Source: Nitrospinaceae bacterium | GTDB lineage: Bacteria > Nitrospinota > Nitrospinia > Nitrospinales > Nitrospinaceae | Direction: 5' to 3' | Assembly: GCA_028278405.1 (NCBI GenBank) | Contig: JANQEK010000021.1 | Coordinates: 22,140-86,139 of the forward strand | Length of the DNA stretch: 64,000 nucleotides | Part shown: in pieces, positions 38,375 to 46,646 of the stretch | Layout of the letters: each line of letters opens with the position of its first letter | Position numbering within the stretch: the stretch's first letter is position 1 | Position numbers and translations under genes: made by a program | Notes under the pieces: model-generated | Told to the model about the DNA's origin: nothing | What the model saw: only the letters and a program-made list of their open reading frames with translations | Databases searched by the model: none

Positions 38375-39598
38375 GTGGATCTGAAAGAGGCGCGTTCCTA
38401 TCTCAACTATCTATTGACCCTGAACATCCGCGGGGAGGAGGCGTTCGGCCCGATGGCCCTGGCCTTCATCAAGGACAACGACCTGGGCGGGATCGGCCTC
38501 GAGCCGGAGGAGCAGTTCGGGTTGTTGATGGCGACGGTGCAATCGCTGGCGGACGAGCCGAAGCGCTTCAGCCTGAAACTGGAGATGCTCCAGAAAACCA
38601 AGGCCCTGCTCTCGCAGACCCGCTACTCCAACACCGAACTGGCGCGGCAGATCGATTACGACATCAAGAAAACCGAGTCGGAACTGACAATTTACAATGA
38701 CGCCATGCGTCCCGCGGCGCGCACCGATACCGACGAGGTTCAGCAGCTGATTGTCCAGACCGACGTTCCGGATTATTTTCTGGATGTGGCTCAGAAACGC
38801 GCATCGGAGTATTACCAGAACAAATTCGGTCTCACCAAGGAAGCCAAAACCGCGCAGCATTTTTCCGGCGGACCCCGCAAGTTCGAACCTGAGAATGAAG
38901 ACGTGCACCGCGAGTTCCCCGGCGCCTGTGCTCCGTTCATGAACTCGCGCACCAACGCGTTCCACATGATGCTGCCGTTCGATATCAAGATCAGCAAAAA
39001 ACCGGACGACCCGCTGGACGGTGGCTCGCGTATTTTTTACACCAAGTTCGGCTACTCGTTCCCGTTGGCCTACGAGATGGACAAGCTGATCAGTTATCAG
39101 GACGGACAGGTGCTGGATGTCAGTTTAGACGATCCTAATCTTTTATTCGTGTCGTTTTCCCGCGTAAAGGAAAAGGATTTTAAATTCCAGGGCGACAAAC
39201 CGAACGTACCGCCGGAATACGCCTACCCGATGACCGTGCTGGAACGGCTGGGCACCCTGGGAACGTACGTTCAAATCGTTTCGAATTTCAAAGTGTGGTT
39301 CGATTCGGCTCAGGTCTCCGTATTGGTGACCGGCGCACCGGATTTGTATGAGTACGGCCTGCAGGGCGGCTCGGGTTTGATGACTCGCAGTCACGCGTCC
39401 GACAAGATTCCCGCCTATGCCGAGTCGACGAAAGAACCCTGGCAGGAGGGACTCAGTTTCAACTTCGTCAACATACACCTGACGCTCAGCCCCGGTACCG
39501 ACACCGCAACGGTTCCTTACAACACGCCGCTGTTTACGGTTTACCCCGTGCACAACCGGCAGAATTTTAAGTTCGTTGACAAGTACAAGATGAAATAA
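38375..39598 (+). CDS. Large uncharacterised protein
   Basis: 407 residues from a GTG start preceded by GGGGGAGG. No signal peptide or membrane helix. Residues 1-110 are helical (DLKEARSYLNYLLTLNIRGEEAFGPMALAFIKDND). From about 150 the chain is strand-rich with many aromatic residues, including FPGACAPFMNSRTNAFHMMLPFDIKISKK, YTKFGYSFPLAYEMDKLISY, KVWFDSAQVSVLVTGAPDLYEYGL and NTPLFTVYPV. The order of an APFM start, PFDI, an aromatic middle and a closing gTPLFxxYPV is loosely like DUF6065 proteins, but I cannot confirm that. It sits 152 bases after the ParB-like gene, with a short CCGGGC/GCCCGG hairpin (38264-38278) between. No function can be given. Confidence 0.7.
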   Translation: MDLKEARSYLNYLLTLNIRGEEAFGPMALAFIKDNDLGGIGLEPEEQFGLLMATVQSLADEPKRFSLKLEMLQKTKALLSQTRYSNTELARQIDYDIKKTESELTIYNDAMRPAARTDTDEVQQLIVQTDVPDYFLDVAQKRASEYYQNKFGLTKEAKTAQHFSGGPRKFEPENEDVHREFPGACAPFMNSRTNAFHMMLPFDIKISKKPDDPLDGGSRIFYTKFGYSFPLAYEMDKLISYQDGQVLDVSLDDPNLLFVSFSRVKEKDFKFQGDKPNVPPEYAYPMTVLERLGTLGTYVQIVSNFKVWFDSAQVSVLVTGAPDLYEYGLQGGSGLMTRSHASDKIPAYAESTKEPWQEGLSFNFVNIHLTLSPGTDTATVPYNTPLFTVYPVHNRQNFKFVDKYKMK

Positions 39599-39631
39599 GA
39601 TCGGATGAAAACTTACATCTGATTAAAGAGA

Positions 39632-39979
39632 ATGATCATGTTTGGTCCCAAATTTAAAAAATTTTTCAATACACCCTTAGTCTCCAGTGAAGTTCGCGCA
39701 ATTATTGATAGAATTTTATTATCATTGAGTCTGCTGGTAAGCCTATTACTCTTCGGCTGGGTGATTGCATTATTGCCAAAAGTTTTTCAATTGGCCGGAA
39801 ACGACGGAGATGCCCTTTCCTTCAGCGTGCAGTGTTTAACCCTGACTTTGGTTATGAGTATTCGAGCTACAGGAGGATTGGTTCCACGATACGAAGCCAT
39901 TGCGAGGAAAACCACCCTATGGCTATTCTTGTTCTGCGCGCTGACAATGATAATGAACATTATCACCCAGCGCTTCTGA
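39632..39979 (+). CDS. Small three-helix membrane protein, unknown
   Basis: 115 residues from the ATG at 39632 (a second ATG two codons later is possible). Three hydrophobic stretches: about 27-50 (IILLSLSLLVSLLLFGWVIALL type), 63-78 (SFSVQCLTLTLVMSI) and 94-112 (TTLWLFLFCALTMIMNII). The N-terminus is amphipathic and basic (FGPKFKKFF). It follows the 407-residue unknown by 33 bases on the same strand, so the two could be one unit. No family recognised. Confidence 0.6.
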   Translation: MIMFGPKFKKFFNTPLVSSEVRAIIDRILLSLSLLVSLLLFGWVIALLPKVFQLAGNDGDALSFSVQCLTLTLVMSIRATGGLVPRYEAIARKTTLWLFLFCALTMIMNIITQRF

Positions 39980-40089
39980 ATCCTCCAAAGCTCTAAAATC
40001 ATTGACGTTTCTGACCTAAGAGTACAATTTCCTCCTAAAATTTTAAACTTCTGCCCTATATTATTAAGGTAACGCTTTTTGGAGCATCG

Positions 40090-41772
40090 TTGCCGGTAAC
40101 CGGTTTTTCCATTCAACCCGAGAACGCCATGGCGGCCATGAACAAACATCGTTTGCCGTTTGCCATCCAGGATTTGATCCGGATGCTGGAGGAGACCAAG
40201 GATCTCACTCCTCGCAAAGCGCGCGAACTTCTGCTTTCCGCGAACCTGCAGGCGGAGGACTTGGAACCCTGGTCCGAACTCGAACATCCCATCCGCGACA
40301 GTTACGGACGCAAACTCATTTTCGACGGCGGCTTCTTCGAGATGATGGCCATGTCGTGGACGCCGGGGGATTTTTCCGCTATTCACGATCACGGCTATAC
40401 CGAATGGGGAGCCGTGCAGGTGTTCGGTCCGGCCGAGCATTCGGTCTTCCTGGTGCAGGACGGCGACATCACCACCCTGTCGCGCGCCGAGGTCAAGCCC
40501 GGTGAAGTGATGTCGGTCGGCCATCAACTGGTGCACCAGTTGGGAAACCCGTCCAACACGAATTTCATGAGCTTCCACATGTACGGTTGTTACGAGCGGT
40601 CCAAAGGCGGCATTACCGCCGACGCGCGTATTTTCGATCTCGAGGAAGACAGCATTCAGCGCACCGACGGCGGAGTGTTCTTCGCAATGCCGGAGAACCA
40701 GATCAAGCGCCGGGAAGCGGGACCGCATCCCGACTACCTCACCTGGTTGCGCAACGTCATCGAACTGAAGAACCGCATCGACCGCATCCAACGCCATATG
40801 GAACTGCCCGCCGATCTGGTCGAGCGCGACCAGGAGCTTGTTCAGAAACTGTGCGACACCGCCAACTGGCAACGGTTCGAAAACGATCTGTTTCCCCATG
40901 TCGATCCGAAGACGGGTCACATGAAGGACATGGGCTACTGGAGGTTGCTGCGCAACGAGTTGATTGCTGCTGCCAAGGTACAGAAGGCTCTGCTCTTTCC
41001 CGAAGACGAGGGCGATCCATTTTATACTTACGCCGAGTTGTACGACGACGTCATTGGTCAGCCCTGTCTCGACGAGTTCATCGCCGGATATTTAAAGCTT
41101 GTTTTTGAAAAATACAAACTGGAACCGGAGAAAGTTAAATTTCTATCCATCGGCTGCGGTACCGGTATTGTGGAGGATTATCTGATCAAGAAAATGGGGT
41201 TGCAGGGCGATCATCTTCTGGGAATCGACAAATCGGAAGCGATGGTGCAGGTGGCGTCGCGCCGCATCACCGCCAAAGCGGAAGACATCCTGGCGCTGGG
41301 TGATCAAACCTGGGATGTCACCTATTGCGGACTCAACGTGTTTCAGTATCTGGCGCCGGAGAAACTGGACGAGGCGCTGGCGGTTACGGCACAAATCACC
41401 AAACCGGGAGGATACTTCTTCGGCGACTTCATCACCCCCGACCACATCCGGACCTATCCGCACGTGATCCGTTCGAAGACCGGCAATGTCATTTCATTAC
41501 GCAACCCGGTATTGATTGAGGAAGGGAACTTCACCTTCCAGCAAAGCGAGATTCTTAATGTCAGCCGCAACAACGACCGGTTGCTCATCACCAACGAAGG
41601 CAAGCATCTTAGATTCTTGCCGCCGATGTGGCGCTTGCGTCAGGAATTCCAGAAAGCGTTCAAAGGTAAAGTGGACATTTACGATGCCGTCACCCTCCAA
41701 CCCATCGGCGACAAAGCCGATACCTGTCCTTCTACCCGCTACCTCCTCGTAGCCCAGAAAGCTCCAGCGTAA
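40090..41772 (+). CDS. Fusion of a cysteine-dioxygenase-like cupin and a SAM-dependent methyltransferase
   Basis: 560 residues. Residues 20-200 are a cupin with the thiol-dioxygenase iron site: His99 and His101 in IHDHGYTEWG, and His149 in HQLVHQLGN. The SFHMY block (161-165) matches the Ser-x-His-x-Tyr triad of cysteine dioxygenase. Residues 215-330 are a helical linker. From about 340 is a class I methyltransferase with motif I FLSIGCGTGIVEDYL near 350, then LLGIDKSEAMVQVASRR and ITKPGGYFFGDFI. The start is TTG at 40090 with GGAG before it; an ATG at 40129 lacks a site. The first half probably oxidises a small thiol or related substrate with O2; what the second half methylates is unknown. 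No similar fusion is familiar to me. Confidence 0.82.
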   Translation: MPVTGFSIQPENAMAAMNKHRLPFAIQDLIRMLEETKDLTPRKARELLLSANLQAEDLEPWSELEHPIRDSYGRKLIFDGGFFEMMAMSWTPGDFSAIHDHGYTEWGAVQVFGPAEHSVFLVQDGDITTLSRAEVKPGEVMSVGHQLVHQLGNPSNTNFMSFHMYGCYERSKGGITADARIFDLEEDSIQRTDGGVFFAMPENQIKRREAGPHPDYLTWLRNVIELKNRIDRIQRHMELPADLVERDQELVQKLCDTANWQRFENDLFPHVDPKTGHMKDMGYWRLLRNELIAAAKVQKALLFPEDEGDPFYTYAELYDDVIGQPCLDEFIAGYLKLVFEKYKLEPEKVKFLSIGCGTGIVEDYLIKKMGLQGDHLLGIDKSEAMVQVASRRITAKAEDILALGDQTWDVTYCGLNVFQYLAPEKLDEALAVTAQITKPGGYFFGDFITPDHIRTYPHVIRSKTGNVISLRNPVLIEEGNFTFQQSEILNVSRNNDRLLITNEGKHLRFLPPMWRLRQEFQKAFKGKVDIYDAVTLQPIGDKADTCPSTRYLLVAQKAPA

Positions 41773-41779
41773 CGCTGGA
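41763..41779 (+). terminator. Hairpin straddling the stop codon of the dioxygenase-methyltransferase gene
   Basis: TCCAGCG and CGCTGGA form a perfect seven-base-pair stem whose three-base loop is the TAA stop codon. A T-run (CTTTTT) follows about ten bases later, too far for a standard terminator, so this may rather protect the 3' end or slow ribosomes. Confidence 0.35.
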
Positions 41780-42048
41780 CCCAATATGTCCTTTTTATAA
41801 AGAGGTGTTAGGCAGCTTACCACCATAAAGGGTACAGAGAACTTAATACCTCTTCTTCTCAACCTTCAAGTTGCACAAACAATTTCCTCATGATATTAAG
41901 ATAGTCAATAAAGGCATATGTGTTTTTAGACAAATTCTGAAATGAACATAAATCAATCATACTCTAAAGAAAGGTGAAGTATAGATAACGCTCGTATTTT
42001 GCGAACCTGATGGCTGGTGTTAGGTAGACAAAAAAGGGGGGAAGCGCA

Positions 42049-42414
42049 ATGGGAAATGTTCTGCTTGATTGTAACGCATGTAAAAGTGAGAAATCGATGA
42101 AGGCAGCAAAAATTCCAAGATTTACTACAATACTGCGCATTATTGGCTATATCATCGTAATTCCTTCTGTTTTAGGAGTACTCTTTGCTGTACTGATGTT
42201 TTTCTCCACGGGTAGCGCAACATCGGAAGTAATGTCGACTGTCCAAACTGATGCCGAGGCTACAGGTGCCGCCATTGGGGCAACGATTGGTTTTGGCATG
42301 TCAGCATTCATTGGAGCTATTTCTCTCGTTGGCGGTCTTATTGGATGGTTGTTGTTAATGAAAAGAAAAGTTTTTAAGTGCATATCCTGTGGATACATTT
42401 TGGATAGAGACTAA
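42049..42414 (+). CDS. Membrane protein with a zinc ribbon split between its ends
   Basis: 121 residues with GGGGGGAAG before the ATG. Cys8 and Cys11 (LDCNAC) are at the N-terminus and Cys111 and Cys114 (CISCGYILDRD) at the C-terminus. Two hydrophobic segments lie between (about 29-52 and 80-104), with a small polar loop. An even number of helices puts both CxxC knuckles on the same, probably cytoplasmic, side where they can form one zinc ribbon. The last knuckle reads like the end of an ordinary zinc-ribbon domain. Function unknown. The 276 bases before it (41773-42048) are AT-rich with no gene seen. Confidence 0.72.
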   Translation: MGNVLLDCNACKSEKSMKAAKIPRFTTILRIIGYIIVIPSVLGVLFAVLMFFSTGSATSEVMSTVQTDAEATGAAIGATIGFGMSAFIGAISLVGGLIGWLLLMKRKVFKCISCGYILDRD

Positions 42415-42447
42415 TAAAAATAGAAATCTCGTTGATACGTTTCAAAA

Positions 42448-44280
42448 TTAAATAGTCACAGCTTTTGTGATTTTCTCGGCAATCGGTTTGGTGATTCCGG
42501 GGAGTTTCTGTAGATCTTCCAGAGTGGCGTTTTTAATATTTTCGATACTGCCAAATTCTTTCAGTAACATGAGCCTGCGTTTTTTGCCGATGCCGGGGAT
42601 GCCTTCCAGCGGCGAGGACAACGATCCCTTCCCCCGCAGCTTGCGGTGATACTCGATGGCGAACCGGTGCGCCTCGTCGCGCACGCGCTGCAGCAGGAAA
42701 CGCGACGGTGAGTTCTCTTTAAACCCCACCGGATCTTTCTTTGCCGTTAAGAACACTTCGTCGGTTTCGACATTGGTGCGGAACTTGCCCTTGGCGATAC
42801 AGGCGAGATCGATTCGCCCTTCCAGGTCCAAACTCTCCAGTACCTTGTATCCGGTATTGAGATGGCCCTTGCCGCCGTCGATCAAGACCAAATCGGGCAG
42901 CGGTTTGTTCTCGTCCAGCAAACGGGCGTACCGGCGCGTCATCACTTCGGTGATCATGGCATAGTCGTCGATACCTTCCACCGTTTTGATTTTGAACCGA
43001 CGGTATTTCCCCTTTTCGGCTTTGGCGTTCTCGAATACAACCATGGAACCGACGGCATGCGTTCCGGAAATGTTGGAGATGTCGAAGCCTTCAATGACAC
43101 GCGGAAAGTTTTTAAGTTGCAGGGTCTCTTGAAGTTCCTCCAGACTCCGGGTCGCTACATCTTCCTTGTCCAGTTCGGTGCGCATGGCGAAGTGCGCGTT
43201 TTCCTCAGCCATTTTAACCAGATCGCGTTTCTTGCCTTTCTGCGGCACTTCAAGCCGTACTTTGCCTTTTTTCTTTTCGGTGAGCCATCCTTCGATCAAT
43301 TCGGCATCTTCTATGGAATGAGACAGAAGAATCTCCGACGGCAGAACCGGTTCATCGGCGTAGTATTGCTTGAGAAACGACGCCAGCGTTTCGCTGTCCT
43401 CTTCCTGGTTGAGATTTTTTAATTTGTAAATCTTTTCGGCGATCATCTTGCCGTTGCGCACTGCCAGCAGCTGTACCATCGACCAGCCGCGATCGCTGGT
43501 GCAGGCGATGATATCCTGGTTGACCTGTGAGGTGGAGATGATCTTTTGTTTGTCGACCACGGTTTTGATCGCATCGATCTTGTCGCGGTACACCGCCGCC
43601 TCTTCATAGCGCTGATATTCTGAAGCCTCCGCCATTTTGTCTTTCAGACTTTTCACAAGTTCGGTGTTTTTACCCTTTAGAAATAAAACAACATCATTAA
43701 CAACCTTGGAATAGTCCTCTGGTGTCACCAATCCGGCGCAGGGCGCAAGGCACCGTTTCATCTGGTAATTGAGGCAGGGACGGCGCTTGGCGGTGCCGTC
43801 CAGCTCGTCGTCGCTCTGCCGGAGTGGAAAGATTTTGTAAATGAGGCGGATGGTGTCGCGTACCTCCTTCACCATGGTGTAGGGGCCGAAATAGGCCGCT
43901 CCGTCTTTTTTGATCCGCCGCACCACCTCCAGCCGGGGGAACGCTTCCTGTATGGTCATCCGGATGTAAGGGTAATGCTTGTCGTCCTTGAGAAGGACGT
44001 TGTACCTCGGCTGGTGTTTCTTGATGAAATTGCTTTCGAGGATGAGGGCTTCCTGCTCGGTTTGGGTCGTGAGGAATTTGATGTCCTGTATCTTGCGCAC
44101 GAAAATACGCGTGCGCGGGGCGAGATCCGCCGCGTCGGAAAAATAGGATCGAACGCGGTGGAACAGCGACTTGGCCTTCCCGATATAAAGCATTCCCCCC
44201 TTCCCGTCTTTCATGATATATATTCCGGGAAGTTTGGGTATCTGATCGAGGATTTCTTTCAGTCGGTCTTTATGCTTCAA
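42448..44280 (-). CDS. uvrC: Excinuclease ABC subunit C
   Basis: 610 residues. It cuts both sides of DNA damage in nucleotide excision repair. The GIY-YIG nuclease is at about 14-95 (PGIYIMKDGKGGMLYIGKAKSLFHRVRSYF), and a Cys-rich segment near 160-180 (RPCLNYQMKRCLAPCAGLV) follows. Next come the UVR domain near 200-235 and the RNase H-like C-terminal nuclease (EGFDISNISGTHAVGSMVVF; LPDLVLIDGGKGHL). Two helix-hairpin-helix motifs end the protein. The start is TTG at 44280 with CCGGAGGA placed well before it; this is better supported than any internal ATG. Divergent from the ABC transporter genes. Confidence 0.95.
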   Translation of the reverse strand: MKHKDRLKEILDQIPKLPGIYIMKDGKGGMLYIGKAKSLFHRVRSYFSDAADLAPRTRIFVRKIQDIKFLTTQTEQEALILESNFIKKHQPRYNVLLKDDKHYPYIRMTIQEAFPRLEVVRRIKKDGAAYFGPYTMVKEVRDTIRLIYKIFPLRQSDDELDGTAKRRPCLNYQMKRCLAPCAGLVTPEDYSKVVNDVVLFLKGKNTELVKSLKDKMAEASEYQRYEEAAVYRDKIDAIKTVVDKQKIISTSQVNQDIIACTSDRGWSMVQLLAVRNGKMIAEKIYKLKNLNQEEDSETLASFLKQYYADEPVLPSEILLSHSIEDAELIEGWLTEKKKGKVRLEVPQKGKKRDLVKMAEENAHFAMRTELDKEDVATRSLEELQETLQLKNFPRVIEGFDISNISGTHAVGSMVVFENAKAEKGKYRRFKIKTVEGIDDYAMITEVMTRRYARLLDENKPLPDLVLIDGGKGHLNTGYKVLESLDLEGRIDLACIAKGKFRTNVETDEVFLTAKKDPVGFKENSPSRFLLQRVRDEAHRFAIEYHRKLRGKGSLSSPLEGIPGIGKKRRLMLLKEFGSIENIKNATLEDLQKLPGITKPIAEKITKAVTI

Positions 44281-44376
44281 GTCAACTTTCCTCCGGCAGT
44301 TTTCCAGCTGATATTTGTCCGGCTGTCTGATTATAGCGGAGTCCCTCCGCAGGTAAATTAAAACCTCAACCGGCGA

Positions 44377-45843
44377 ATGTTATTCTATAAAACGATTTTA
44401 ACCCTTTTCATTGTCTTCTGGTTTCCTGCCAATATTTTCGCAGGTCCTTTAGAGGAGGTCCGCGCCTCAGGCGAACTGCTGTGGGGAGCGGATGCCGAGG
44501 GCGGTGCCCCTTTTGTTTTTCCCGATCCGGAACAGCCTGATCGAATGATCGGTTTCGAGGTTGATCTGGCCGATGCCCTTGCCCGAAAACTCGGCGTCAC
44601 CGCCCGCATGGTTCAGACCGACTGGCGGTCGCTAATTCCCGCCCTACAGAGAGGCGATTTCCACATGGCGCTCAACGGCATTGAGTGGACCGAGGAACGG
44701 TCACGCAGTGTCGATTTGTCTCGCCCTTATTACATTTACGAACAACAGCTGGTGGTCAGAAAAGACGAGAAACGGATTCGGTCGTTCAACGACGTGGGCG
44801 GCCGAACGGTAGGCACCCTCGACGCCTCGGTGGCGCAAAGCCTGCTCGAGGCACGGAGAGATGTCACCCTAAAAATATATGAAGGGCAGGTCGAACCTTA
44901 TCGCGACCTGGAACTGAAACGACTGGATGCCGTGTTCATGGACTGGCCGATTGCCGCTCATTATGCCCGGCCCAATCCCAATCTCAAATTCGCAGGAGCC
45001 CCGATCGGTGAAGGGCTGTATGTGATTGCTCTGCTCAAGGGAAATGAAGAGTTTTTGCAAGAGATCAACCGGAGTATCGAGAATTTCTATAACGACGGCA
45101 CCTTGAAACGCATCTATGAAAAATGGGGACTGTGGAATGCCAAACAGGTTTCTCTGCGCGATACCGACCATACGGCGCGGAAAGTGTTCACGGCGGGGGC
45201 GGACATCGGACTGGGCGTATATCTGCCGCTGTTGCTTAAAGGCGCCGGAATGACGGTATTGATTTCTGTACTCGCCATGGCGCTGGCCATCGTATTCGGT
45301 GGCGCTGTTACCCTGACCCGGTTGATGGGCGGACCGATATTGAAATCGATGGCTGTCACTTACGTGGAGATCATGCGTGGTACACCCCTGCTTCTCCAGT
45401 TGTATATCATCTATTATGGCCTGCCCAATATCGGAATCAGTCTCAACGCTTTTGCCGCCGCCGTGCTGGGGCTCGGTCTCAATTACGCCGCTTATGAATC
45501 CGAGATCTACCGTGCGGGTCTGGAATCGATTGCCCGGGGGCAAAAGGATGCAGCGTTGTCGCTGGGCATGACACGCTGGATGATCTACCGTCGTATCCTT
45601 ATTCCCCAAGCGCGACGGATCGTCCTGCCTCCGGTGACTAATGATTTCATCTCCCTTTTCAAGGATTCTTCTCTGGTTTCCATCATTGCTATCGTTGAGT
45701 TGACCAAAAGCTACAATATGCTGGCAGTTTCGTCGATGAAGTTTCTGGAATTGGGTCTCCTTACGGCGGCTTTGTATCTGATGATGTCGCTGCCGCTGTC
45801 CATCGTTTCCACCCGTCTGGAACATCATTTGCAAACCACATGA
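44377..45843 (+). CDS. Amino-acid ABC transporter: substrate-binding domain fused to permease
   Basis: 488 residues. The signal peptide (about 1-22) is followed by a family 3 periplasmic binding domain (25-265: GFEVDLADALARKLGV, WRSLIPALQRGDFHMALNGIEWTEERSRSVDLSRPYY). From 285 comes a HisM/GlnP-type membrane domain with about five helices and the EAA loop (YRAGLESIARGQKDAALSLGMTRWMIYRRILIPQA). Such fusions are known in Gram-positive bacteria and some proteobacteria; they tether the binding protein to the channel. The substrate is likely a polar amino acid but cannot be specified. The ATPase gene overlaps the stop by four bases. Confidence 0.9.
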   Translation: MLFYKTILTLFIVFWFPANIFAGPLEEVRASGELLWGADAEGGAPFVFPDPEQPDRMIGFEVDLADALARKLGVTARMVQTDWRSLIPALQRGDFHMALNGIEWTEERSRSVDLSRPYYIYEQQLVVRKDEKRIRSFNDVGGRTVGTLDASVAQSLLEARRDVTLKIYEGQVEPYRDLELKRLDAVFMDWPIAAHYARPNPNLKFAGAPIGEGLYVIALLKGNEEFLQEINRSIENFYNDGTLKRIYEKWGLWNAKQVSLRDTDHTARKVFTAGADIGLGVYLPLLLKGAGMTVLISVLAMALAIVFGGAVTLTRLMGGPILKSMAVTYVEIMRGTPLLLQLYIIYYGLPNIGISLNAFAAAVLGLGLNYAAYESEIYRAGLESIARGQKDAALSLGMTRWMIYRRILIPQARRIVLPPVTNDFISLFKDSSLVSIIAIVELTKSYNMLAVSSMKFLELGLLTAALYLMMSLPLSIVSTRLEHHLQTT

Positions 45844-46589
45844 TCAACGTATCCGGTCTTACAAAGCATTTTGGCGACCGCACCGCCTTGGACAACATCG
45901 ACCTCGACGTCCCGCGCGGAGAAGTGAAGATGGTGATCGGTCCTTCAGGTTGCGGCAAGAGCACCCTGCTGAGATGCATCGGTGCATTGGAACCCTTCGA
46001 TAATGGAACCGTTCAGGTGGACGAGATATGCATCCAGGGAAACCGATCTCATACCACCGGGGATCAGGAAACATTGCAACGATTACGACTGAACACCGGA
46101 ATGGTGTTCCAGCAGTTTCATCTGTTTCCCCATCTAACCGTTCTCGAAAACATCATTGAAGCCCCGGTACAGGTGCTCAAGATTGAGAAAAGCCAGGCTG
46201 TTCAAACTGCGAGGAATCTCCTCAAGCAGGTGCAACTTGAAACAATGGCCGACCGTTATCCCAGGAACCTTTCGGGAGGCGAGCAGCAACGTGTCGCGAT
46301 TGCGCGCGCGCTGGCAATGAATCCAAAATGCGTGCTGTTTGATGAACCCACGTCGGCACTCGATCCGGAAATGGTAGGTGAAGTGCTCAGTGTGATGAGG
46401 GAGTTGGCGGAACAGGGGATGACTCTTTTGATCGCCACCCACGAAATGGATTTTGCTCAAGAGATGGCAGGAGAAATCTTCATGCTCGATCACGGACGCG
46501 TCATCGAACGCGGCTCGCCTGCCTCTCTGTTTCACAATCCTTCACAGGAACGAACTCAAAAATTTCTTCAACGCATCAACCGGAGTTGA
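45840..46589 (+). CDS. Amino-acid ABC transporter ATP-binding protein (GlnQ/HisP type)
   Basis: 249 residues. Walker A GPSGCGKST at 33-41, Q-loop in VFQQFHLFPHLTVLEN, signature NLSGGEQQRVAIARALA, Walker B CVLFDEPTSALDPE, and the switch His in ATHEMDFA. Length and the sequence after Walker B are typical of polar-amino-acid transporters. It overlaps the fused binding-protein/permease gene (ATGA), so the two genes together make a complete importer. Confidence 0.94.
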   Translation: MINVSGLTKHFGDRTALDNIDLDVPRGEVKMVIGPSGCGKSTLLRCIGALEPFDNGTVQVDEICIQGNRSHTTGDQETLQRLRLNTGMVFQQFHLFPHLTVLENIIEAPVQVLKIEKSQAVQTARNLLKQVQLETMADRYPRNLSGGEQQRVAIARALAMNPKCVLFDEPTSALDPEMVGEVLSVMRELAEQGMTLLIATHEMDFAQEMAGEIFMLDHGRVIERGSPASLFHNPSQERTQKFLQRINRS

Positions 46590-46609
46590 AAAACCTATAT
46601 TTCAATAAT

Positions 46610-46638
46610 TTGCCCCATTACAGTTTCACCGTTATACT
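46610..46638 (+). promoter_or_regulatory. Promoter of the NSS symporter gene, probably leaderless
   Basis: TTGCCC (46610-46615), 17-base spacer, TATACT (46633-46638). The expected transcription start (46645-46647) is at the ATG of the next gene, and no ribosome site exists between, suggesting a leaderless mRNA. Confidence 0.5.
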
Positions 46639-46646
46639 TTTAAACC

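Noticed and set aside
41801..42025. GTTAGGC at about 41807 and GTTAGGT at about 42019, resembling integron attC core sites
   Set aside because: No matching inverse core (RYYYAAC) with the inner repeats of attC, and the gene between is absent; the resemblance is limited to seven bases.
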